Notes under the pieces: generated by a model
What the model was told of the DNA's origin: nothing
The model's database searches: none
The model's input: only the letters and a program-made list of their open reading frames with translations
Program-made: the position numbers and the translations under genes
Assembly: GCA_012842605.1 (NCBI GenBank)
Contig: DUSN01000072.1
Span: forward strand, 1-34,408
Direction of reading: 5' to 3'
Length of the DNA: 34,408 nt
Origin: Clostridiales bacterium
Lineage (GTDB): Bacteria > Bacillota > Clostridia > Caldicoprobacterales > DTU083
Part shown: piece by piece, positions 25,774-32,927 of the stretch
Numbering within the stretch: the stretch's first letter is position 1
Layout: the number at the start of each line of letters is the position of its first letter

Positions 25774-27606
25774 TTAATGGCATGAAGGCAGTCCGCTGTA
25801 ATCTACAATTTCCTGTATAGTCGGAACGTACTGGTTTACTTCTTTCTTTATCGCATCTATATCGATATTATCAATATCGTCAACGACCTTTACAAAACCA
25901 TAAAATTTGTAATCAGCTGTGGAAAAATCAAAGTCACCGCTGGGAATTATAAGTATTTCATTCTTTCCCTCCCGCATGTTTACTTGGGCATTGTACTTGG
26001 GAAATATCAGTGTTCCATTGCTGTTATTTATCTTAACACCTCTAATATTCCATACAGTCTCCAATCCGCTTTGCATTACCACAACTGCCGGAGAGAACCT
26101 GTTTTCTTCCATGTTTATTTCCACATACTGTACTCCGTCTTTTATTTTGGCAACGGCAATTTCATCAGTGGGTATCTTATAATCGGATTTTTGATCACCT
26201 CCGTTAGGATCAGATGCATCAACATTATTAATATCATCAACTACAGTGATTTTACTCCTGATCATACCCATCCAGCAACTGTATGCAAATGTACCAAATT
26301 CTGTCGGTGTAAACTCTATAATATTGTCACCTTCTTCAAGTTTTTTCACCAGGTTGAACTTTGGCACTATGATCTCATTATTGCATCCGTTTATATCACT
26401 TTTTTGAGCCTGTATAACCCATTTCACCGGTATACCTTTTTGTACTGTTATAGGTTCATAGCTGCCTGATGACAGCCTTGTTGTTACTACTTGAACATCA
26501 TCCTGGATTACTGCAACATTGCTGCCTTTAGCAGCATTGCCTGCACCAAATGGCATAGAAGGAACTGAAATGCCTGACAATGCCAGACCTCTGTTTGCCA
26601 TTACTACACCAAGCACAATTACCAGCACAGCACTTACTTTCATCATTTTGTGCGTAAACTTCCCGCTTAACATTGTGCTTACTGCCCCAAATCCGAACAT
26701 TAAAGGCACTGTGCCAATACTAAACATGAACATGGACAATGCTCCGGATGCAAAACTTCCGGTACCCAAAGCATAAATCTGCATGGCCTGAAGCGGGCCG
26801 CACGGCATCAATCCATTGAGCAATCCCACATAAAAAGGTCCGTATCTGCCATTGCTGTTGTATATTTTTCTGCCAAATATTTTAGGCATCCTGGGGTTTA
26901 TCTTTCTTAGCCATGGAAATATATTGAGCATATTAAGCCCCATTATCACCATGAATATACCAGATATAACAGCCACTATTCCCTTGGCAGCACCCGAAAA
27001 GCTGACAGTGGAACCCAGAGCTCCTACAATGCCTCCGATAATTGTATAAGATACTACCCTGCCGCTGTTATAGAGCAAACTTGGCATTAATATTGACAGC
27101 CTGCCGGTATTTTCATTATTGACTTTATAAGAAACACATTGGGATAGGTTTATACCACCGCACATTGCGATACAATGCAGTGAGGTTAATAGTCCAACAA
27201 TAAACAGGATTCCATACCCCATTGATTGATTAATCTCCGGTATAAAGTTGAACCCCACTGTATTCTTAATAATAACATAAAGAGCAAGCAGTATGATACC
27301 AATCCCCAGCAGCTGGTTGATAGTCATTTTATCATTAGCTGGTTTTTCTGCTTTTATTGTCTCTGAAACAACCGCGCTGCCAGGTTTATTCTTTACCACA
27401 TAATCCTGATTTTCTATCGCTTCAATAATTTGTTCCAGTTCTATTACATTGACATCATAGGTAACATATACATTGGAGCTGCTGAAAACTGCCTTAGATT
27501 CTATTACTCCGTCAAGCTTTTTCAGAGCTCTTTCTATTCTCATTTCACAGCTTGTACATGTCATGCCGTCTACCTGAAGAATTTTTCGTACCAATCTCTG
27601 TTCCAT
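25774..27606 (-). CDS. HMA - TauE/SafE membrane - cupredoxin fusion protein
   Basis: A 610-residue multidomain protein. Residues 1-75 are an HMA domain with GMTCTSC (C17, C20). After a linker come about six membrane helices (95-335) of the DsbD-like sulfite-exporter/UreH type. These have HCIAMCGG (C145, C149) and LMPCGPLQAMQ (C269), conserved positions in that family. Residues 365-457 are a cupredoxin-like domain with C408, and C444 with M446/M448 in FAYSCWMGMI, plausible copper ligands. A second such domain (490-577) has no Cys or equivalent Met. The chain ends in PSCH. I infer that the protein takes copper at the inner face and passes electrons or metal to the outer cupredoxin. GGGGG lies 6 bases before the ATG. 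Confidence 0.88.
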   Translation of the reverse strand: MEQRLVRKILQVDGMTCTSCEMRIERALKKLDGVIESKAVFSSSNVYVTYDVNVIELEQIIEAIENQDYVVKNKPGSAVVSETIKAEKPANDKMTINQLLGIGIILLALYVIIKNTVGFNFIPEINQSMGYGILFIVGLLTSLHCIAMCGGINLSQCVSYKVNNENTGRLSILMPSLLYNSGRVVSYTIIGGIVGALGSTVSFSGAAKGIVAVISGIFMVIMGLNMLNIFPWLRKINPRMPKIFGRKIYNSNGRYGPFYVGLLNGLMPCGPLQAMQIYALGTGSFASGALSMFMFSIGTVPLMFGFGAVSTMLSGKFTHKMMKVSAVLVIVLGVVMANRGLALSGISVPSMPFGAGNAAKGSNVAVIQDDVQVVTTRLSSGSYEPITVQKGIPVKWVIQAQKSDINGCNNEIIVPKFNLVKKLEEGDNIIEFTPTEFGTFAYSCWMGMIRSKITVVDDINNVDASDPNGGDQKSDYKIPTDEIAVAKIKDGVQYVEINMEENRFSPAVVVMQSGLETVWNIRGVKINNSNGTLIFPKYNAQVNMREGKNEILIIPSGDFDFSTADYKFYGFVKVVDDIDNIDIDAIKKEVNQYVPTIQEIVDYSGLPSCH

Positions 27607-27637
27607 ACCAGGCCCCCTGTAAAGAATATCTTAAACC

Positions 27638-27772
27638 CTATTTTTTGCTGCTGCTTTGCTGGTTCAGCTGACAACAGTCTAAAGTACCCTTACCAAAGGA
27701 TTATTCGTTTTCCTTTGCTAGTTTTTCTATGAAATTATTAATAACCTTTTTTATACGTCTCAACACTTTCAT
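27638..27772 (-). pseudogene. Small LDCC-motif putative metal-binding protein interrupted by an in-frame TAA
   Basis: An ATG at 27772, just after the DUF2318 stop, opens a 23-codon frame (ends KLAKENE, TAA at 27703-27701). GGAGG is 12 bases upstream and GGGAG 2 bases upstream. Reading on in the same frame past the TAA gives SFGKGTLDCCQLNQQ and a stop at 27640-27638. Small clostridial proteins of the form basic helix, then SFG-G-LDCC-LN are known to me as LDCC-motif putative metal-binding proteins found beside metal transport genes. So this is that gene with a codon, probably GAA, changed to TAA. As written, the product would lack the Cys-Cys pair. Sequencing error or read-through are the alternatives. 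Confidence 0.65.
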
Positions 27773-27778
27773 CTCTCC

Positions 27779-28291
27779 CTACTTCCTCCAATTCCCGAAC
27801 AATCCCTTGTTCGCTTCCAGAAATACTTGCGAAATTACAATGCTTGTGTCATCCTCTGTTTTGTCTTCTGCCGTAATAGGAACAGGATTGCATCCACCCT
27901 TTATCTTTTCTACCTGATCAAGCCTGAACCTGTTGCCGCAATTCTGGCATACTAATTCATTGCCTTCCTGCTTATAATAACCTCTGCCGGAATCGTAGCA
28001 TACCTGGCAAGTATTAAAGGCTGTTCTTACAGTTCCGTCACTTGCCAATACAGCCAGGACTTCCATGTTTGTCCTGCCTGCCTTATAGGGATAGAATTTA
28101 ACAGTGTCTGAGACTTCACTTTTTAGTATTTTAAGATCGCCTGATTCAGCCCCTGTTACCCCGCCTGAACTGAGTTTGATTATAATTAAACCAGTGACAA
28201 GAACTGCAATAACAGCAATTGCAGCAAATGTCTTTTTATAAGTTTTGTGCGTTGTTTTCACTTTTTTGTTTACTTTATTTGATTTACCCAT
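27779..28291 (-). CDS. DUF2318 family membrane-anchored cysteine protein
   Basis: A 170-residue protein with a lysine-rich N-terminus, one signal-anchor helix (about 22-40) and an outside domain. That domain has the DUF2318 cysteines: NTCQVCYDSGRGYY (C95, C98), VCQNCGNRF (C115, C118) and GGCNPVPI (C134). These should bind a metal or an Fe-S or heme-like centre; the family is associated with iron and copper uptake or membrane redox systems. AGGTGG stands 7 bases before the ATG at 28291. It is the first gene of the copper cluster, behind the promoter with TTCATA repeats. Confidence 0.9.
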   Translation of the reverse strand: MGKSNKVNKKVKTTHKTYKKTFAAIAVIAVLVTGLIIIKLSSGGVTGAESGDLKILKSEVSDTVKFYPYKAGRTNMEVLAVLASDGTVRTAFNTCQVCYDSGRGYYKQEGNELVCQNCGNRFRLDQVEKIKGGCNPVPITAEDKTEDDTSIVISQVFLEANKGLFGNWRK

Positions 28292-28407
28292 TGTAATACC
28301 ACCTCGTTCAAGATTAGTAAGAAGTCTGATTTATATTATTCATAACTGAGATTAACACACATTTGTGGAGATTTTATGAAGAAAAGAATTTCTTCCTGCT
28401 ATTCCCT

Positions 28408-28453
28408 ATTATAAAGATCTAATTGTATAGAACTAATATGAAGATTTTATGAA
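28408..28453 (-). promoter_or_regulatory. Copper-cluster promoter with OmpR-type direct repeats
   Basis: Minus strand TTAGTT (28436-28431, weak -35), 17 bases, TATAAT (28413-28408). Directly upstream stand two TTCATA hexamers (28453-28448 and 28442-28437), 11 bases apart, abutting the -35, the layout of an activator-dependent promoter of an OmpR-family regulator. The 12-base string TTCATAAAATCT recurs at 28380-28369, inside the leader. Confidence 0.6.
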
Positions 28454-28465
28454 AACAAGCTGTTT

Positions 28466-29254
28466 TCAGCTGCTTGCACTGGTATAATTTCTTATGCCTT
28501 TTTTTATAGCTGAAATAGATATCAAGAAAAACAGAATTCCTGAAACAGCAGCGGCTATCATATCGGGAATACTGCCTTTATTGAGAAGCAAAGATGCCGG
28601 AACATACGCTAATGGAATGGATGGAATCAACATAATGAAAGCATACATTATTTCCTTGCATGAAAATATCTCCTTTGGTTTCTCTGACATGGACATCAGT
28701 ATAAAATAAATGCCTGTCAAGCCATAAACCTTTATATGTTTAAAAGCAAGTGAATACAGGAGCATCATAAATGAAGTCAGCAAAATGACTGCATTAGCTA
28801 AAAAAGCTAAGAACAAAATGACATTCAGTCCCGAAATGCTAATATCCAGAGCACCAATTTTCAGGATTAACACAATTATAGGCGCAATCAAGGACAGCAA
28901 GCTTGAATAATCTATACTGCCGGTGTTTATCTGGAAAATTATACTGACCGGTTTTATAAGCATCCTGTCAAAACTTCCACTGGAAATGCTTTCTATGAAC
29001 CTCAAATGATTTGGATTTATCAATCCGCGGTATATCTGGTTTACAATCATTGAGGTGCAATATAAAATGATCATTTCATTTTGAGACCAGCCCGCTATTG
29101 AGTCTACATGAATATAAATAAACTCAACGCATAAAATGCCCAATGTCGTATTTAAAATGCTTTGCATCAGCATAAGTACGAAGTTAGCTCTATATATGGC
29201 AAGCGACATAAATGATAATTTAGCCTGCTCTTTTACTAAGTTCAGGTAATACAT
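28466..29254 (-). CDS. ABC-2 type exporter permease (second)
   Basis: A 262-residue membrane protein with six hydrophobic helices. It resembles the second permease of the three-gene ABC-2 exporters annotated as uncharacterised or daunorubicin-type systems. The pattern MYYLNLVKEQAKLSFMSLAIYRANF at the start (in parts: YYLNLVKEQAKL, MSLAIYRANF) and SGSFDRMLIKP are family features. The ATG at 29254 has GAGGAGG 6 bases upstream; earlier in-frame ATGs lie inside the upstream gene. It starts 11 bases after the first permease gene. Substrate unknown. Confidence 0.85.
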   Translation of the reverse strand: MYYLNLVKEQAKLSFMSLAIYRANFVLMLMQSILNTTLGILCVEFIYIHVDSIAGWSQNEMIILYCTSMIVNQIYRGLINPNHLRFIESISSGSFDRMLIKPVSIIFQINTGSIDYSSLLSLIAPIIVLILKIGALDISISGLNVILFLAFLANAVILLTSFMMLLYSLAFKHIKVYGLTGIYFILMSMSEKPKEIFSCKEIMYAFIMLIPSIPLAYVPASLLLNKGSIPDMIAAAVSGILFFLISISAIKKGIRNYTSASS

Positions 29255-29265
29255 AAAATGCCTCC

Positions 29266-30066
29266 TCATCCCCCTATTGCAGAGTATTTTTTGATTCCTG
29301 CTCTCCAAACAATCATGTTTAATATCATCAATACAAAAACCCATATCAGATAAACAAGCAGCAAATTAGCTCCTTTTATGAAGGGCAGCTGATTCATGTA
29401 TAATTTTGCAGGTATATAGCTGAATGCAGCAAAAGGCATCATCTCCAGCGCTTTTACACTCCAGCGCGGAAAAAAATCCAGCGGTATAAACATACCTGAC
29501 AGGAAGTTTAATATAACTGCAAAGGACCACATAACAGCTTGTGCCTGCTCAAGCCAAAAAGCCATCATTCCCAGCAGCATCCATATGAGATGACTTATAA
29601 CCGTGCCTATTGCTAGACATATAACTAAGAGGATCGCAGAATGCACTGTTAAGTCCCATGTTAAGTACCTGGCAAAAAAAGGTATGACCAGCAGCATAAA
29701 TAGAAACTGCTTTGAAAATTCATAAAAAGCATTGGAAAGGTATTTCCAGAAAAGAAACATATTTATGCTGTACGGCTTAATGATAACCTTGCTTAATTCC
29801 CCGTTCTTTATCATGCCTGAAATCTCAAAACCACTGCCGATCAGTATAAATGTTCGAAATAAGCTTGAAACAACAAAGAATGTCACCATGTCAGCAATTT
29901 TATATCCATTAACTACACCTGTTCCATTGCTCCGGTAAACAAGCAGCCAAAAGACAATTGTAATAAATATGCTGATATTTGACATAACTAATCCCAGAAC
30001 TGTGTCAAACCGGTATTGAAACGATGTTAATAAATATAGCTTGAAACTATACAGATATTTTTGCAT
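29266..30066 (-). CDS. ABC-2 type exporter permease (first)
   Basis: A 266-residue membrane protein with six hydrophobic helices, paired with the next permease. It carries ISGMIKNGELSKVIIKPYS, the amphipathic loop seen in both permeases (compare SGSFDRMLIKP in the partner), so the two are distant homologues forming a heterodimer. The start codon overlaps the ATPase stop (TAATG), which implies translational coupling. No substrate can be assigned. Confidence 0.87.
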   Translation of the reverse strand: MQKYLYSFKLYLLTSFQYRFDTVLGLVMSNISIFITIVFWLLVYRSNGTGVVNGYKIADMVTFFVVSSLFRTFILIGSGFEISGMIKNGELSKVIIKPYSINMFLFWKYLSNAFYEFSKQFLFMLLVIPFFARYLTWDLTVHSAILLVICLAIGTVISHLIWMLLGMMAFWLEQAQAVMWSFAVILNFLSGMFIPLDFFPRWSVKALEMMPFAAFSYIPAKLYMNQLPFIKGANLLLVYLIWVFVLMILNMIVWRAGIKKYSAIGG

Positions 30067-31052
30067 TAAGATATTCTCCCCTCAGCCATAATCTGATTGA
30101 CAATATTCTTAAAAGGTACATTTGTTATTGATATATCTGTTATATTTCTGTTTTGACCAATCAACTCGGTGACGATGCTTTTATATTGTTCTTTCCGGAT
30201 AATTAATTTTAAAGTATTATCTTTAAATTCAATAATTTCCCCATACTTTGCAAACTCAAGAGGATTAACGGCTTTGTCAAACACCAGCTGCAACACCTTA
30301 TTAGTTGAATACAGCCTGGATACTTCACTTATGGAACCATCAAATATTTTCCTTCCTTTAGACAAGAGGATAACCCTGTCACAGGTTTCCTCAATATCAT
30401 CCATGTAGTGGCTTGTAATAATAATCGTTGTTTTTCTCTCTTCTCTGTATTGGCGAAGAAACTTCCTTATGGCAATCTGGCTGTTTAGATCCAGTCCAAT
30501 AGTAGGTTCATCAAGAAAAACAATTTCCGGGGAATAGAGAAAACTGTTTATAAGCTCCATTTTCATGCGTTCACCCAAAGAGAGTCTGCGCAGCTGGATA
30601 TTCAATAAATGCTTCACATTAAGCATCTCTGCAAGCAAATTAATATTCTTATTATATAACTCATTAGGAACCTGATAGACCAGCTTTTGGTATCTGAAGG
30701 TATCAACAGCCGGCAAATCCCAGTTAATCTCACTCTTATTGCCCATAACAAAAGCAATCTTTTTTAGAAATTCCTTCTTCCTTTGCGTTGGAGTATAATT
30801 TAATACAATGACCTTACCGTATGTAGGATATAGAATGCCTGACAGCATTTTTAGCGTAGTTGTCTTACCTGCTCCGTTTTCTCCAAGCAACCCGATTATT
30901 TCGCCTTTTTCTATCGTCATATTGAGATTGATAACCGCATCCTTGTACGTATATTTACGATTGAAAAAGTCTTTAATTGTGTTTTTTACACCTTCCTGCT
31001 TTTCGTGTATTCTGTATGATTTGGACAGGTTATATGCATTTATGATACTCAT
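30066..31052 (-). CDS. ABC transporter ATP-binding protein of the ABC-2 exporter
   Basis: A 328-residue ATPase. Walker A GLLGENGAGKTT is at 54-65 (K63), the signature LSLGE at 157-161, Walker B IVFLDE at 177-182 and the switch histidine at 215 (TSHYMDD). A C-terminal extension of about 90 residues is the regulatory tail common in this exporter group. It energises the two permeases that follow. AAAGGGGA lies 5 bases before the ATG. The long leader (31053-31180) contains a terminator hairpin, so expression may be attenuated. Confidence 0.95.
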   Translation of the reverse strand: MSIINAYNLSKSYRIHEKQEGVKNTIKDFFNRKYTYKDAVINLNMTIEKGEIIGLLGENGAGKTTTLKMLSGILYPTYGKVIVLNYTPTQRKKEFLKKIAFVMGNKSEINWDLPAVDTFRYQKLVYQVPNELYNKNINLLAEMLNVKHLLNIQLRRLSLGERMKMELINSFLYSPEIVFLDEPTIGLDLNSQIAIRKFLRQYREERKTTIIITSHYMDDIEETCDRVILLSKGRKIFDGSISEVSRLYSTNKVLQLVFDKAVNPLEFAKYGEIIEFKDNTLKLIIRKEQYKSIVTELIGQNRNITDISITNVPFKNIVNQIMAEGRIS

Positions 31053-31138
31053 TTTTATCCCCTTTCTTGTTTCTTGCTGTAAGAGCTCTGTCTTACTAAT
31101 GCAAACATACTAACGACTACTCTTTCTAAATCACCATT

Positions 31139-31179
31139 AAAAAACTGCAGGGAAACAACGAAGCTTTTTCACCTGCAGT
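31139..31179 (-). terminator. Terminator or attenuator in the ABC exporter leader
   Basis: Minus strand ACTGCAGG (31179-31172) pairs with CCTGCAGT (31151-31144), with an inner GAAA/TTTC extension, followed by TTTTTT. It ends 86 bases before the ABC ATPase start, with no complete gene just upstream. Confidence 0.75.
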
Positions 31180-31263
31180 CATATATTAAAACTACTGATA
31201 GGACTAGTATAATACCAGACGTGTCACTGTAGTTCATATAAACCCTGACTCAATGGATATAAC

Positions 31264-31288
31264 AAAAAACCGTGCAGTTAAGCACGGT
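31264..31288 (-). terminator. Strong minus-strand terminator in the 719-base gap
   Basis: Minus strand ACCGTGC (31288-31282), short loop, GCACGGT (31275-31269), then TTTTTTGTT. No protein gene precedes it for several hundred bases, so it may end a non-coding transcript. Confidence 0.75.
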
Positions 31289-31382
31289 ATTGCTTTTTAC
31301 CCTTATATAGTACAGTAACAACATCTAGTGAGACTAATCCATTTGTATGTTTAATCTTCTTAGACTGATATTATAAATAAGC

Positions 31383-31522
31383 GAGGTTGAAAGCACCGCT
31401 GCTCTTAACTTGATAAAGCGAAAAAAAGCAAAACAATAAAACCCATTAAGGGTAAGAAAACTGCTTTATTCAGCTCATATTCAGTTGATCAAGTTAAGAA
31501 ATCGCTGGCATTGGATTACCTC
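31383..31522. repeat. Nested inverted-repeat structure, candidate small RNA or mobile element relic
   Basis: Four concentric complementary pairs: GAGGT/ACCTC (31383-31387 and 31518-31522), CTTAACTTGAT/ATCAAGTTAAG (31404-31414 and 31488-31498, 11 perfect), AAAGC/GCTTT (31415-31419 and 31463-31467) and ACCC/GGGT (31441-31444 and 31450-31453). Read on the minus strand, GAGGT stands 6 bases before an ATG (31511) opening a 5-codon frame (MPAIS). It could be a folded RNA with a tiny leader peptide or the fused ends of a deleted element. The rest of the gap 31053-31771 has no other gene. Confidence 0.5.
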
Positions 31523-31585
31523 ACTTTCAACAATTACATGTAATATAATAGCATGTATGTTAAAATTATGCAATATTATCAATCT

Positions 31586-31614
31586 GTTATATGATAATTG
31601 AATATACATTCAAT
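31586..31614 (-). promoter_or_regulatory. Promoter-like site with palindrome upstream of the nested repeat
   Basis: ATTGAAT, ATAC, ATTCAAT (31597-31614) is a perfect palindrome. On the minus strand it includes TTGAAT (31613-31608), followed after 16 bases by TATAAC (31591-31586). Transcription from here would pass the nested repeat and reach the terminator at 31264. Confidence 0.4.
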
Positions 31615-31731
31615 AAGCGTTTTATAACAACGAAAATACAATAGATTAAAGCGATCTTATTAGACTTATATATAAAACAAAAACACTGTTTTTCATAATG
31701 TCAGGCAAATGGTACATTTTAGTATAAAAGA

Positions 31732-31744
31732 ATCCAGACTGGAT
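31732..31744. promoter_or_regulatory. Palindrome before the desaturase-like fragment, possible operator
   Basis: ATCCAG, A, CTGGAT, just after a TATAAA (31723-31728) and before the ribosome binding site AAGGAGG of the next gene. I see no convincing -35. Confidence 0.35.
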
Positions 31745-31771
31745 CACTGAAATTATAAGGAGGCATTCACA

Positions 31772-32068
31772 ATGAAGAAAGTAATTATTGTGGGAGCAGG
31801 AATTGCCGGGCTTACAGCAGGTATTTACGCACTTCAAAGCGGATTTGATGTTACAATTTATGAAAGCCACACCATTCCGGGCGGTGCATGCACAAGCTGG
31901 TGCAGAAAGGGCTATCTATTTGAAGGTGCAATGCACTGGCTGACAGGTTCGTCTCCAAAGACCTCACTAAATAAACTTTGGCGTGAAGTGAGCGCTTTGG
32001 ATGATAGTGTTAACATTTACAACCGTGATCCTTTCTACACTTTTGAACATAATGGTCAGAGAGCATAA
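31772..32068 (+). pseudogene. Phytoene desaturase-like FAD oxidoreductase, truncated after 98 residues
   Basis: Starts normally, with AAGGAGG before the ATG. It reads KKVIIVGAGIAGLTAGIYA, the dinucleotide-binding motif (G8, G10, G13), then IPGGACTSW and FEGAMHWLTG. These are features of the phytoene desaturase / carotenoid isomerase-like NAD(P)/FAD oxidoreductases, usually about 500 residues. The frame ends at 32066-32068, directly where the opposing UlaE-like gene is also cut, so about 400 residues are lost by a rearrangement rather than a point mutation. The FAD fold is incomplete and the product should not be active. Confidence 0.8.
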
Positions 32069-32754
32069 CCACTGCCAAACGGAATATTCCGATAGTGCCC
32101 AGGCATCGTTTCCTTCAGATGAGCTGCAAGAATGTGACCTTGACCTGCCTGAGCATCCATCACAAAATCACCATCATATTTCTTCATCGCATTTGTCAGA
32201 TTTCCTGTATCTGGATAAATCTGTAAATATGGAGATCGGATCTCGTTGATATAAACCATTGCTTTTTGGATCGTGTCCATAAATTCGGTTTCCATCGTTT
32301 CAAAGCCAAGCATCATTTCTGCTTTAGCTGCCATGCAAACCACATTATGTAGATTGTTAACATACCGCTTTCGGCTTTCATCAGTTGAGATCTCATAATA
32401 AACATCATATCCAGCCAGTTGAATCGTTCGAACACCAAGCTCACAGCCAAGATCAATTGCCTGATCGATGATCTCAAACGATCGAGATACAATTGCAGGT
32501 TCCTTACTGCCTAACGGATACTTTCGAAGCGCAGACAGGCAGATGCTCTTGACTGGCAAACCAATATCAGCGATTGTCCGACAAAGCTCCTTTTTTTGCG
32601 ACTGTGAATAATTCAAGCGAGCCAGCTTTTCAGCGCTTTCATCAATGCTGATTTCCATAAAATCAAATCCGACTCGTTTGGCAATGGTAAGCTTTTCCGC
32701 GATTGTCATATCATTTGGTAAAGCTTTCTCGTACAGACCAAGTTGATAATCCAT
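32056..32754 (-). pseudogene. ulaE: L-ribulose-5-phosphate 3-epimerase (UlaE/SgaU-like), C-terminus lost
   Basis: A 232-residue frame. It matches UlaE-type epimerases from the start: LGLYEKALP, GFDFMEISIDE, ICLSALRKYPLGS, IQLAGYDVYY, LGFETMETEFMDT, YPDTGNL and GHILAAHLKET. It stops after NIPFGSG, where the family normally continues for about 60 residues including the last metal-site glutamate. The final YAL and stop are new sequence from across the junction. The intact enzyme would interconvert L-ribulose 5-phosphate and L-xylulose 5-phosphate. AAGG lies 10 bases before the ATG. It is probably inactive because part of the TIM barrel is missing. Confidence 0.8.
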
Positions 32755-32927
32755 TTAACATAACCTTCATTTGATATGCTAAATCGACATGCAAGACGAT
32801 AAAAAGTGAAGATGAAGTATGATGATCGAACTTCATAAACGTGATGATGTATCTCCAAGATTGAAAATCTTCTATTCTTAAAACCAAGGATTTCAATCAT
32901 GAAACCAAGTATAGAAACCCAATTTGC

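Noticed and set aside
31646-31870. Minus-strand frame of 74 codons
   Set aside because: It overlaps the start of the desaturase-like gene in antisense and has no binding site or recognisable motif.
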